A program made the translations under genes and the position numbers. Positions 25,722-32,645 of a stretch of DNA of 33,922 bases are shown piece after piece (within the stretch, counting starts at the first letter, position 1; each line of letters begins with the position of its first letter). The notes beneath the pieces were generated by a model. It was not told the DNA's origin. It worked only from the letters and a program-made list of their open reading frames with translations, and did no database searches. The DNA comes from Cystobacterineae bacterium (GTDB lineage: Bacteria; Myxococcota; Myxococcia; Myxococcales; Myxococcaceae): assembly GCA_009781495.1 (NCBI GenBank), contig WQYA01000017.1, positions 1 through 33,922 of the forward strand, read 5' to 3'.

Positions 25722-25805
25722 TGGGCGAGGAGGGACTCGAACCCTCACACCGTTTCCGGTACCAGATTCTAAGTCTGGCGCGTCTACCAGTTCCGCCACT
25801 TGCCC
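25722..25805 (-). tRNA. tRNA-Leu (anticodon TAG)
   Basis: This 84-base class II tRNA has the Leu D-arm TGGCGGAACTGGTAGACGC, an anticodon stem CCAGA/TCTGG with loop CTTAGAA (TAG, reads CUA and other CUN codons), a variable arm, and a T-arm GAGGG-TTCGAGT-CCCTC. The acceptor stem GGGCAAG/CTCGCCC has one A-C mismatch at pair 5-68. The discriminator is A and CCA is not encoded. Confidence 0.93.
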
Positions 25806-25856
25806 CACTCCCAACGGGCCAAAAAAATCAACCGCTAACCGCGGCCCTTCTAAATA

Positions 25857-25929
25857 TGAGAGCGGAGGGAATCGAACCCACAACCGATGGATTAAGAGTC
25901 CATTGCTCTGCCAATTGAGCTACGCTCCC
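25857..25929 (-). tRNA. tRNA-Lys (anticodon CTT)
   Basis: This 73-base tRNA has acceptor GGGAGCG/CGCTCTC (one G-U), D-arm GCTCAATTGGCAGAGC, and anticodon loop CTCTTAA with anticodon CTT. The T-arm GTGGG-TTCGATT-CCCTC has a U-U mismatch at pair 50-64. CCA is not encoded. It lies 51 bases upstream of tRNA-Leu on the same strand and probably shares its transcript. Confidence 0.93.
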
Positions 25930-26231
25930 CGCCTAACCGCAGCGGGTCTATTGAAGTCCTTGAGGGCTGTCAACCCAGACTGTTCACCCCCCTGCAACTT
26001 TTCAGACTTAAAACCCTGGCCCACCCCCCTAAACCCCGCCTCCTCTCTCAAAAAAAACCCAACCCCTCTGTTTTTGAAAAAATTCATGCTGCTTGAAAAA
26101 TTTTTCATGCCACCCCCTTCTGTTTGAAGATAAACTGTTGCTGATGTAAGCGTCAAAACTAAGCCTACAGAACGAATATGCCGGCGGGGGCGAGGGGGGC
26201 TCTTTCGTAGGTTTATGGACTTGAGGAAAAC
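25930..26231. other. Intergenic region between tRNA-Lys and the PPVE lipoprotein
   Basis: Apart from the tRNA promoter at its left end, this 302-base gap has no gene. At about 26078-26110 it holds A/T-rich sequence with TTCATGC twice around GAAAAATTTTTC. GAGGAAAAC precedes the ATG at 26232. No convincing plus-strand promoter was found. Confidence 0.4.
25945..25973 (-). promoter_or_regulatory. Sigma-70-type promoter of the tRNA-Lys/tRNA-Leu unit
   Basis: On the minus strand a perfect -35 TTGACA (25968-25973) stands exactly 17 bases from TAGACC (25945-25950, three of six -10 matches). A GC-rich discriminator (CGCTGCGG) follows, as at growth-rate-controlled stable-RNA promoters. The tRNA-Lys 5' end is 15 bases beyond the -10 box. 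Confidence 0.6.
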
Positions 26232-28538
26232 ATGCAAACAGCCAAAAATGCCATAAGACGCCTTTGCGGGTGGGCTATGGGGGCTATGGGCTTATGGGCC
26301 TGTAACACCAACATCGCCGCAGGCACCTGTACCTCCAACGAGGAATGCCCTGAGGGCACTTCCTGTTATATAGAGGACTATTGGGCAAACAAAGGGAGGG
26401 GGGTTTGTAGGGAGAAGCCGGAGAAGCTAACCCCCCCGGTAGAACCCCCCGTAGAGCCCCCGGTAGAACCCCCCGTAGAGCCCCCAGTGGAGCCCCCGGT
26501 AGAACCCCCGGTGGAGCCCCTAAGCTACCCTAGCCTAACCAGCTGGAAGGTGGTACAGGACGGCCTTAAAAAGCTGGCCGTGGCGTGGGACCCCCTCGAC
26601 AAAGAGAGGGAGAAACTCTTGACGCTGGAGGACGCGGAAGGGGTGCCTATGTGGCTGCACGGGAGGGGGTTTGAGCTAGAGGCCGTGGCAGAGGGTAGCG
26701 GGGCCGGGGAAGGGCTGGAGGCATGGGCAGAAAGCGAGGGGAAGTGGGAGGGCGCCTGTGAAGCATACCCCCTAGGAGCCTATAAGTTTAAATGGGTGTG
26801 TAGCTTTAACACAGGCTATACGTGGGGTTTAACAGAAGGGCCCTTTGACTTATACCTACAAGCGGGGGCACACCCCCAGACGGGGGAGAGGGAGGGGGCA
26901 AGGAAACGAAGCTATAACATGGATACCCTACCCCCCTTCGGTAATTACCGGGTAAATGTGCCGCTGCATGCCATCGCCGGGGAGACTTTCAGCATATGTC
27001 CGGATACGAGCGAGGTGATAGACAACGGCAGCGGCCTCAAATCCATGCAGGCCTGGGTGCAGAATGTGGCCGTGCCCTCCATTCCCATGGAAAACGTTGT
27101 CCAAAATGGCCCCTGTGTGGACATTTTTCTGCCTTTGGACGTGGATTATGACCCGCAGCACATCGGCAACAGCAGCATTCAAGTAACCTATGGCGTTACC
27201 GTCTATGACAATCTCGACAACAGAAACAGCCTTGGCCTTGCCACGAGGGCCGTTTACATAACGCGGATAAGGTGCAGGAGGCCGGCGGTGGTGGACGAGG
27301 GCGTCACCCAAGCGCCGGTTTTAGCGGGGGAATATATAACATTTGCCGTGGGGGCCCCAGGCAAAGGCCCCACTCACAATGCCCTCTACTACATGGACAA
27401 AAATTGCAGGCAATGGGGGTACTCGTATTCGAATATAGGCGCCGTACAGGGCCCCATGGTAGCCCTGGGGGGCAGTGGGCGCATAGCGGTAGCCTTGGAC
27501 GGGGGGGGACCGGAGGGGAGGGAGAGCCCCCGCCTCGCTTTGGTGCGTTTGAGCAGCTGGGTATATGCCGACGACATGGATTGCAAGCACGACTTAGTGG
27601 ACAGCGAGGCCCGTTATAACAGGGGGCTAAGCCTCATAGACTGGGCTAACTCGGAGGCTATGGACGAGGGGTGGGTTTTAGCTGCCCCCCTTAACAGCCC
27701 CAACGCGGGGATGAGCCGTATGCTGGCCTATGCCCCCCATGCGGCTAGCCCCTCTCTACGGTGTAACCCCCATAACCCCTCCCCTATGCCCTTTGTCGAC
27801 GGCCTCTCCTTGGCCCCCCCATGGAATGGCAAAGGGGGGCAGGGGGTGTTCAGCTATGGGCGCGACGGCGTCCCATACCTCGGTTTTTGGGCCTTTGAAG
27901 GCAACAACTGGCAGTCGGCCGGCGCGGAGGCTGCCCTCTCCATGAGGCCCAACGCCCTTGCCTTGGGCGCCGACGACAGGGTTTGGGCCAGCGGGCGGGC
28001 GGAGGCCGACAGCGTGGGTTTGCTTGTCTGGAATGGCGCAACGGAGACTCCAGTGGGCCAGCCGGGCCAGGCTTGGAGTCCGACCGCCATAGACGCGGAG
28101 GGGCGGGCTTATGCGGTTGTACAGACAGGCCCTAGCACCTACCAACTTTTCCGCAGTGATATGGATAGCCCCCCTTTAAGCTCTACTGGCCTCCTCTCCT
28201 CCCCCCCTGTGGGTAGCCCTCTGTTGGGGGAGCCTGTGGGGGACAGCCCTGCCGAGGTTTATGTCGTCACCACCAACGGCATGGTTTGGGCCTTTGAGGC
28301 CGAAACTTTGCTCTATTTGTGGGGGCAATATACGGGCATTTCCATTTCCCCCACGGCGCAACCCCTGTTGGTGGGCAATAACCTCTGGCTGGTGGGTACG
28401 CGCGGGGAGGTAGCCGCCCTAAGGGTAAACAGCAACGGCCTCTCCCGCAGCGCCCTGTGGCCCAAACACCTCCACGACAACTGCAACACCTCCAATGCCG
28501 GGGTAGACGAAGGCCATTTAGGGGCGTGTATACGCTAA
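26232..28538 (+). CDS. Large surface lipoprotein with PPVE repeats and propeller-like C-terminus
   Basis: This 768-residue protein has a lipoprotein signal peptide (MGAMGLWAC, Cys24). A short Cys cluster (C33, C39, C45, C59) of the C-x5-C-P-x-G-x2-C kind seen on many myxobacterial surface proteins follows. Seven PPVE units (68-95) act as a stiff spacer. Residues about 100-350 look like Ig-type beta domains (IDNGSGLKSMQAWV). Residues about 360-760 contain PQQ/WD-like blades, for example VYVVTTNGMVWAFEAETLLYLWGQ and NNLWLVGTRGEVAALRV, suggesting a beta-propeller. GAGGAAAAC precedes the ATG. The gene is rich in G runs and stands alone, with tRNAs on both sides. Its function is unknown; a cell-surface binding or adhesion role is a guess. 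Confidence 0.78.
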   Translation: MQTAKNAIRRLCGWAMGAMGLWACNTNIAAGTCTSNEECPEGTSCYIEDYWANKGRGVCREKPEKLTPPVEPPVEPPVEPPVEPPVEPPVEPPVEPLSYPSLTSWKVVQDGLKKLAVAWDPLDKEREKLLTLEDAEGVPMWLHGRGFELEAVAEGSGAGEGLEAWAESEGKWEGACEAYPLGAYKFKWVCSFNTGYTWGLTEGPFDLYLQAGAHPQTGEREGARKRSYNMDTLPPFGNYRVNVPLHAIAGETFSICPDTSEVIDNGSGLKSMQAWVQNVAVPSIPMENVVQNGPCVDIFLPLDVDYDPQHIGNSSIQVTYGVTVYDNLDNRNSLGLATRAVYITRIRCRRPAVVDEGVTQAPVLAGEYITFAVGAPGKGPTHNALYYMDKNCRQWGYSYSNIGAVQGPMVALGGSGRIAVALDGGGPEGRESPRLALVRLSSWVYADDMDCKHDLVDSEARYNRGLSLIDWANSEAMDEGWVLAAPLNSPNAGMSRMLAYAPHAASPSLRCNPHNPSPMPFVDGLSLAPPWNGKGGQGVFSYGRDGVPYLGFWAFEGNNWQSAGAEAALSMRPNALALGADDRVWASGRAEADSVGLLVWNGATETPVGQPGQAWSPTAIDAEGRAYAVVQTGPSTYQLFRSDMDSPPLSSTGLLSSPPVGSPLLGEPVGDSPAEVYVVTTNGMVWAFEAETLLYLWGQYTGISISPTAQPLLVGNNLWLVGTRGEVAALRVNSNGLSRSALWPKHLHDNCNTSNAGVDEGHLGACIR
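26433..26516 (+). repeat. Seven 12-base units encoding PPVE
   Basis: CCCCC(C/G)GT(A/G)GA(A/G) repeats seven times in frame, with changes mostly at silent third positions. The repeat is therefore old enough to have drifted at DNA level while the PPVE protein unit was kept. Confidence 0.9.
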
Positions 28539-28678
28539 GCCCTCCCCTATGGGGGTAGCCATAGGGGGTGGGGGGACAGCTATGGGGGCAGGGAGGGAGG
28601 AATGCCATGGGGGGGGGCAGCTAAAGGCGCAAAAAACTTTTGAGGCAATGAGGGTGACTGTCCTCCGGGTTTTTTTGT
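28539..28678. other. G-run-rich spacer
   Basis: No gene was recognised in this stretch. It has several CTATGGGG/CCATAGGGG words (28546-28590). CCCTATGGGGGTAGCCATAGGG at its start forms an imperfect inverted repeat (CTATGG/CCATAG around GGGTAG) just after the lipoprotein stop, a possible weak terminator. Confidence 0.35.
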
Positions 28679-28888
28679 AATGGCGGCGACGACGCGAAAC
28701 CGGGCGATGAGGGGGTGTATACCCCAGCCTGGCGTTGTACAGTTTGAGTCCTCTTGAGGCGAGGTTTGGCGCCATACGCACCCTTCGAGGAGAAAACTTC
28801 AGCTGAAAGCATTGCCATAGACGCAGCGGGCAACCCCTATGTGGCGGAGCATGTCAAAGACTGCATCCGAAAACCCGTCTTGGAATAG
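28679..28888 (+). pseudogene. Decayed NHL-repeat-like gene remnant
   Basis: There is no open gene here, but the frame from 28811 to the TAG at 28886 reads IAIDAAGNPYVAEHVKDCIR, which closely follows the NHL propeller consensus (G-I-A-V-D-x-x-G-N-x-Y-V-A-D ... N-x-I-R-K). About 60 bases before it, another frame (28679-28747) reads NGGDDAKPGDEGVYTP, similar to the GGDG...A segment that precedes NHL strands, and ends at a TGA. Stops and a frame change between them point to a broken copy. A link to the propeller-like lipoprotein gene upstream is possible but not shown. Confidence 0.5.
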
Positions 28889-28980
28889 AGCGAAGGCCCC
28901 TCTTCCTCTTGCGTGTTGGGAAGGTGCTTTGAAAAAAACGCTCCCCAGCGGTTTGCCTTCGGGCCCTCATTTTGCCCCAG

Positions 28981-29054
28981 CGCGCCCAGCAGGATTCGAA
29001 CCTGCGACCCTTGGCTTCGAAGGCCAATGCTCTATCCAGCTGAGCTATGGGCGC
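28981..29054 (-). tRNA. tRNA-Arg (anticodon TCG)
   Basis: This 74-base tRNA has acceptor GCGCCCA/TGGGCGC, D-arm GCTCAGCTGGATAGAGC, anticodon stem TTGGC/GCCAA with loop CTTCGAA (TCG), T-arm GCAGG-TTCGAAT-CCTGC, and discriminator G. All stems pair and CCA is not encoded. It lies 33 bases downstream of tRNA-His in the same direction. Confidence 0.95.
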
Positions 29055-29087
29055 TAACCCACTCTAACCCTTCTCAAACGAAGGATG

Positions 29088-29160
29088 GGCGGCCTACCGG
29101 GCTTGAACCGGCAACCCCTGGAGCCACAATCCAGTGCTCTACCATTGAGCTAAGGCCGCC
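29088..29160 (-). tRNA. tRNA-His (anticodon GTG)
   Basis: The coordinates include the extra 5' G-1 that pairs with C73, the hallmark of tRNA-His. The acceptor is G-GCGGCCT/AGGCCGC-C. The anticodon stem CTGGA/TCCAG encloses loop TTGTGGC (GTG). The T-arm is GCCGG-TTCAAGC-CCGGT. The following bases are CA only, so CCA is not fully encoded. Confidence 0.95.
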
Positions 29161-29526
29161 ACGTCGCCCTGCGCTCCTAACTGAAAACCTCCCCCAGGGT
29201 CAACCGAACAAATAGGCCCCTGCCTAAATAATCTCAACCCTAACCGGGCAGTTGACAAAAAACGCCTTTAGCCCCCTGCCCCCACTTCAACGGGAAACCG
29301 CTCCAGAAATAAAAGAGGGACTCCCTGCACCCCTCTGGGGCCCGCGAAAAAACGAAAAAGGGGCCTATATGGAAAAAAATAAAAAATTAACTCTAATGTT
29401 TTAAATGGTTTAGCGCATAACTCATCCTTTTTACGTAGTCTGCGCAACTTTGTAGGTTTGAACGGGATAATGTCAGTGTGGGGAGGTTTAGGGGCGATAA
29501 TTTCAAATAAAATACAGAGGAATTTC
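29161..29526. other. Intergenic region left of the two-module protein
   Basis: Besides the tRNA promoter, this 366-base gap becomes AT-rich from about 29340 to 29520. GATAAT at 29466-29471 is a possible -10 for the plus-strand gene at 29527, with no recognisable -35. A TTGACA at 29252 (plus) has no partner -10. Confidence 0.35.
29209..29237 (-). promoter_or_regulatory. Promoter of the tRNA-His/tRNA-Arg unit
   Basis: On the minus strand TTGAGA (29232-29237, five of six -35 matches) is 17 bases from TATTTG (29209-29214, three of six -10 matches). The expected start point lies about 40 bases before tRNA-His. The layout parallels the tRNA-Lys promoter in this window. Confidence 0.5.
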
Positions 29527-30120
29527 ATGCGTTTTATGACAATCCTATCCGACGATGCCTTGAGCGCCCATACCGGGGCAACCCCCCCGAGCCTGGCCCC
29601 TGCCGGTAGCCCCCCTCTACCCCTACCCAATGCCGCCCAACTCTGGCTCTCCAAAAACCCCAACGCCAAAGCTCAGGACATCCTCAACTGGGGCTATGCC
29701 CATAGCCAAAATACCTATGCGGGCGCTGAAAAGTTCCTCCAACAGTTCAGCATTGACATCCTCCAACTCGTCGCCAACCGCAGCGCCCCCGCCTCTCATT
29801 TTATTGCAAATACCCTGCCTGCTCAGCCCCTCAACCCCGATACCCCTCCCGCCTCTACCCCGTCGGCCAGCAACCTTGAAAATCGCCCGGGCGCGCCAAA
29901 CCCAATACCCCCCAACCCAATGCCGCCGCCATGCGCAGCAGGCCAATGGTTGAAAAAATACCCCAACGCCAAAGCCCAGGACATCCTCAACTGGGGCTAT
30001 GAAAATGGCGGGAACAGCTACCCCGGCGCAGCCAAATTCCTCCAACAGTTCAGCATTGACATCCTCCAACTCGTCGCCAACCGCAGCGCCCCCGCCTCCC
30101 AATTTATCCCCCTCCTCTGA
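29527..30120 (+). CDS. Unrecognised protein of two near-identical 59-residue modules
   Basis: I do not recognise this protein of about 197 residues. It has no signal peptide, membrane segment or cysteine-rich region. Two modules, at about 35-93 and 136-194, share the pattern W-L-x-K-x-P-NAKAQDILNWGY, then KFLQQFSIDILQLVANRSAPAS. They are joined by a Pro/Ser/Thr/Asn-rich linker. The modules are exactly 101 codons apart and contain 62 identical bases (29734-29795 and 30037-30098). ATG 29527 is chosen because AGAGGAA lies 4 bases upstream; an ATG at 29458 has no site. The predicted helices (DILNWGY, FLQQFSIDILQLV) suggest a small helical interaction domain. It is an isolated gene, and the next gene is convergent. 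The function is unknown. Confidence 0.75.
   Translation: MRFMTILSDDALSAHTGATPPSLAPAGSPPLPLPNAAQLWLSKNPNAKAQDILNWGYAHSQNTYAGAEKFLQQFSIDILQLVANRSAPASHFIANTLPAQPLNPDTPPASTPSASNLENRPGAPNPIPPNPMPPPCAAGQWLKKYPNAKAQDILNWGYENGGNSYPGAAKFLQQFSIDILQLVANRSAPASQFIPLL
29657..30098 (+). repeat. In-frame direct duplication, 303-base period
   Basis: Segments 29657-29795 and 29960-30098 align with an offset of 303 bases. The 62 bases at 29734-29795 are identical to 30037-30098. An earlier block of about 40 bases (ACCCCAACGCCAAAGC...) differs at one position. The middle of each module is more diverged, suggesting gene conversion or selection on the ends. Confidence 0.92.
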
Positions 30121-30164
30121 GCGTCTAGCCTTCCACTCTTCTACCCTATCTCCCTCCCCATAGC

Positions 30165-31037
30165 TTAGTCATAGGGGGGCATGTTGAGGCGTCCCGTGAG
30201 GGCGAGGACATGGTTATGGGCTTTGTTAAAGGTATAACGGTAGCCTAAGTCCACACCGCCATAGGTTGAAGCATAGCTTGCGCCTACGCCGAGGAGGTTG
30301 GCCCTTTGGACGTGATCATAAGCATAGCCGAAGCGCAGGGTCATCTCTTTTATGAAGAGATACTCCAGGCTTGTGCCCAGCATTACCCCAGGTTTATGGC
30401 TGTCGACATTGCCGCGCATTTCAAGCGTAAACCTCATCAACTCCGAATGATCATCTCTCGGTATAATCAGCGCATTGGAGAGGGCAAAGCAGCGGGGCAT
30501 GTTGACGCTGGAGTGGCTGAAAAGGTTGTGGGCGGAGAGGGAGATGTTGAACATTCCCATTAAGTTAATGCCTATGCCGACATTAAGGTTAAAGAGGTAG
30601 GCGTCTTGAGGGCCGAAAATCAGATGTTGGCCGGAGAGGCCGATGTGGAAAATTTCGGCAATGGGTATGGCCACAGCCATCGTCAGGAAATGGGCCATAC
30701 TGCGCTCTCCAGGGGGGCCCAGGCTGAGCAGGTGATAGCTGGAGGCCAGCGCCACGGGGCCCAGTTTGCTGTTGGCGATGCCCAGGCCGGCGAATTTATA
30801 GGAATTTTTTGTAAAGTCCATGGCGCCGGAGAGTTCCATCTCAAAACGCTCGTCGAAGGAGAGGGTAGCGGGGTTTCCATAGAGGGCCTGGGTACCGCGG
30901 GAGACAGCGAGGGACATATGGGCGGCAGCATAGCCGCGGGCATCACTGAGCTCAGGGAAAGAGACTTGGGCGAAGGCAGCAAGGGGGAGGGAGGCGATAC
31001 AGACGGCAAGGAGCGAGCAGGCGGGCTGGGGCAGCAT
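30165..31037 (-). CDS. Outer-membrane beta-barrel, PorV/UPF0164-like
   Basis: This 290-residue exported protein has an N-terminal signal (LLAVCIASLPLAAFAQ). ARGYAAAHMSLAVSRGTQALYGNPATLSF follows, the A-x-G...(A)LYxNPA(G/T)L opening of UPF0164/PorV-type barrels. Alternating strands continue to the C-terminus. The usual Gly before the Ala-rich start is partly lost. The function is unknown; related barrels assist surface secretion or transport. ATG 31037 has no ribosome site and the signal peptide lacks N-terminal positive charge. The frame is open for at least 25 Lys/Arg-rich codons upstream but with no good start codon, so the true start is uncertain. It ends facing the two-module protein gene. 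Confidence 0.66.
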   Translation of the reverse strand: MLPQPACSLLAVCIASLPLAAFAQVSFPELSDARGYAAAHMSLAVSRGTQALYGNPATLSFDERFEMELSGAMDFTKNSYKFAGLGIANSKLGPVALASSYHLLSLGPPGERSMAHFLTMAVAIPIAEIFHIGLSGQHLIFGPQDAYLFNLNVGIGINLMGMFNISLSAHNLFSHSSVNMPRCFALSNALIIPRDDHSELMRFTLEMRGNVDSHKPGVMLGTSLEYLFIKEMTLRFGYAYDHVQRANLLGVGASYASTYGGVDLGYRYTFNKAHNHVLALTGRLNMPPYD

Positions 31038-31341
31038 GTTGTAGCCATATTTGCCACATTTAACGCCATGTTTCAGCTGTTCTCTGAGCCCTTGTTGTTT
31101 TTTCTGCCTTGGCTTTGAAGAGAGCGGGCGAAGGTTGACTTGAGCTGCTGCGACACACGGGGAGAAATGGGGAGGGCAATCCAGCTGGGGCTAAGGGAGG
31201 TTTAGCTGCTAACCCCCCCTCCAATGGGACAAGGAGACGTCTGGCTGCACTCGCTTCAACTGTGAACCCGTCTAAGCCCTAGGGCAAGGCGTCTTCTGAA
31301 TGGGAAGCGCTTGGGGAGGGGGCAGGCCACACCCTATGGGG
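31038..31341. other. Intergenic region, no gene seen
   Basis: This gap between two minus-strand genes should carry the barrel promoter, which I could not identify. It contains GC-rich short inverted repeats (for example GCTAA/TTAGC near 31190-31206) but no coding pattern. Confidence 0.35.
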
Positions 31342-31379
31342 GGGGTTAAAGCAGAAGGAGATTTATCTGCTTTAGCCCC
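31342..31379 (-). terminator. Long hairpin after the CsgG-like gene
   Basis: Positions 31342-31355 and 31366-31379 pair over 14 bases (GGGGTTAAAGCAGA with TCTGCTTTAGCCCC, one G-T) around a 10-base loop, 20 bases beyond the stop at 31400. There is no U run on the minus strand, so it may be a terminator aided by Rho or an mRNA-stabilising hairpin. Confidence 0.55.
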
Positions 31380-31399
31380 TTATTCTATAGGGTTTTAGG

Positions 31400-32206
31400 C
31401 TATTGCGGCTGCACCTGCAAGCCGCCGCGACCGGTGCCGAGGCCGCCTTTGACGGTTTGCATTTTATAGTTGCGTACCGCGATGACGAGGTTGTTGAAAG
31501 AATCCGTAAGCGCAGCAGCAATGAGTTTGCCTTCAGCGGTATTGGAATAGCCGCCGAGGTTGCCGCCGGCCCTGCTGCCGAAGAGTGCCGTCGTCACACT
31601 GACGTCGGTATTTTTGGCGCTGCCTTCAGCGGCAGCCAGTTGTACGCCGGAGCGGTTGTCAACCAGCGTCAGCAGTGTGCTGGCTTCCTGGAAGTTGACG
31701 CTGCCGGCCACCTTGGCAAGCACTTGCGTTCTTCTGCTGCTGCCCAGCAGGCCCGAAACACCGCCTCCCACCCCCCCCGCATTTTGGTTGCTGAAAGTAA
31801 TGGAAGGATTGAGCGAAAAGTCAGCCGACACCATCTGTCCCTTGCCGAAATTGGACTCTTGCCGAAGCTCGCCGGAATTGGCCAAGGAGCGTTCCCGCAT
31901 CATACTGTTCATGGCGCGGCCACGCTCGACAACCACAAAACAGTTGGATTGCTGCGCCAACAATTTGAGTACCGGCACAGTTGAACCCAGTTTGTGCTCG
32001 TTGAGCGTACGGTACCAACCGGAATGGACGTCTTCAATGACCGCCATGGTGCCAAGCGCCTCCTCACACCTTTCCAGCCCTTCATTGGCTCCCTGCGCAT
32101 TGGCTCCGCCGGCGGAACCGGTTGCCGCCGTTTTTGCCGATTTTGAACCCGTACTCATACAACCCGTCAACAGCAAAAACCCAGCAAATAAAAATATTTT
32201 CTTCAA
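31400..32206 (-). CDS. CsgG-like outer-membrane lipoprotein
   Basis: This 268-residue lipoprotein (LLLTGC, Cys16) has a CsgG/HfaB-type domain: LKLLAQQSNCFVVVERGRAMNSMMRER (about 80-106), GELRQESNFGKGQMVSADF, a Gly/Asn-rich loop (GGVGGGVSGLLGSS), LTLVDNRSGVQLAAAEGSAKN, and SNTAEGKLIAAALTDSFNNLV. CsgG forms the outer-membrane pore that secretes curli subunits; many CsgG-fold lipoproteins in other bacteria have unknown cargo. No curli subunit gene (csgA/csgB-like repeats) is visible nearby. The start codon is TTG, supported by a strong AGGAGGAGGG 4 bases upstream and the signal peptide MKKIFLFAGFLLL. A long AT-rich region lies upstream. Confidence 0.83.
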   Translation of the reverse strand: MKKIFLFAGFLLLTGCMSTGSKSAKTAATGSAGGANAQGANEGLERCEEALGTMAVIEDVHSGWYRTLNEHKLGSTVPVLKLLAQQSNCFVVVERGRAMNSMMRERSLANSGELRQESNFGKGQMVSADFSLNPSITFSNQNAGGVGGGVSGLLGSSRRTQVLAKVAGSVNFQEASTLLTLVDNRSGVQLAAAEGSAKNTDVSVTTALFGSRAGGNLGGYSNTAEGKLIAAALTDSFNNLVIAVRNYKMQTVKGGLGTGRGGLQVQPQ

Positions 32207-32645
32207 GACACCCTCCTCCTGGTTGAAATAAAAACTAAAAATTTCAAGATTACATTACTGTATGTAAAGTCTTAAAATCTTTGTTAAGTTAACATTTATC
32301 TCACTTAACATCAACAACTATATCCATGGGTATACCTTAGCTTAAAAAACTTTTCGTTGGGAAGTTGCCAGGGAAGCAAAAGTGAGGGGACAAGCCAAGC
32401 CGGTTAAACCCTCACAGCGCTTGCCCCCCTACCCTGGCTTTTGTGGATATAAGCCCCCTCTCAGACACTCTAAGCAATGGCTCTCAACCGTCTCATTTTG
32501 AGATGCCTAGCTCTAAAAATAAATGGGGGGTATAAATATAACCCATTTAAATTAAAGTAAAATTTTTTGGAGCTGTTTTTGCATATATTGTTTCCATGTT
32601 GGTTGATTCCATTTGAATTGATTCCTTTTGAAGCGAAAGAACACA
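32207..32645. other. AT-rich divergent region with structured element
   Basis: This 439-base gap between the CsgG-like gene (minus) and the amphipathic protein gene (plus) is much more AT-rich than the core genes. It contains the nested inverted repeat at 32367-32438, TCTCA-TTT-TGAGA at about 32491-32503, and TATAAATATA at 32531-32540. It also has ATTTTTTGGAG at 32562-32572, which recurs at the right edge of the window. No tRNA or ORF was recognised. Promoters for both flanking genes should be here. Confidence 0.5.
32367..32438. ncRNA. Candidate structured element of nested stems
   Basis: Three stems nest in order: GCCAGGG (32367-32373) with CCCTGGC (32432-32438), AAGC (32374-32377) with GCTT (32419-32422), and GTGAGGG (32382-32388) with CCCTCAC (32409-32415). 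Inside, AGCC (32393-32396) can pair with GGTT (32402-32405). TTTT follows directly on the plus side. It could be a small RNA, an mRNA leader element or a terminator. The strand and any transcript are unknown. Confidence 0.4.

Noticed and set aside
26433-26516. Short regularly spaced repeats as a CRISPR array
   Set aside because: The units are contiguous 12-mers with no spacers and encode PPVE in frame.
29252-29285. TTGACA on the plus strand as a promoter
   Set aside because: No -10-like sequence lies 15-19 bases downstream.
29623-30102. 159-residue minus-strand frame opposite the two-module protein
   Set aside because: It mirrors the duplication of the plus-strand gene, is dominated by Gly/Ala/Val, and has no ribosome site. 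The plus frame has a good site and coherent modules.
31403-31984. 193-residue plus-strand frame opposite the CsgG-like gene
   Set aside because: The minus frame has a lipobox, strong ribosome site and family motifs. The plus frame has none.
32367-32438. Integron attC site
   Set aside because: The stems lack the conserved RYYYAAC/GTTRRRY ends and no integrase gene is in view.
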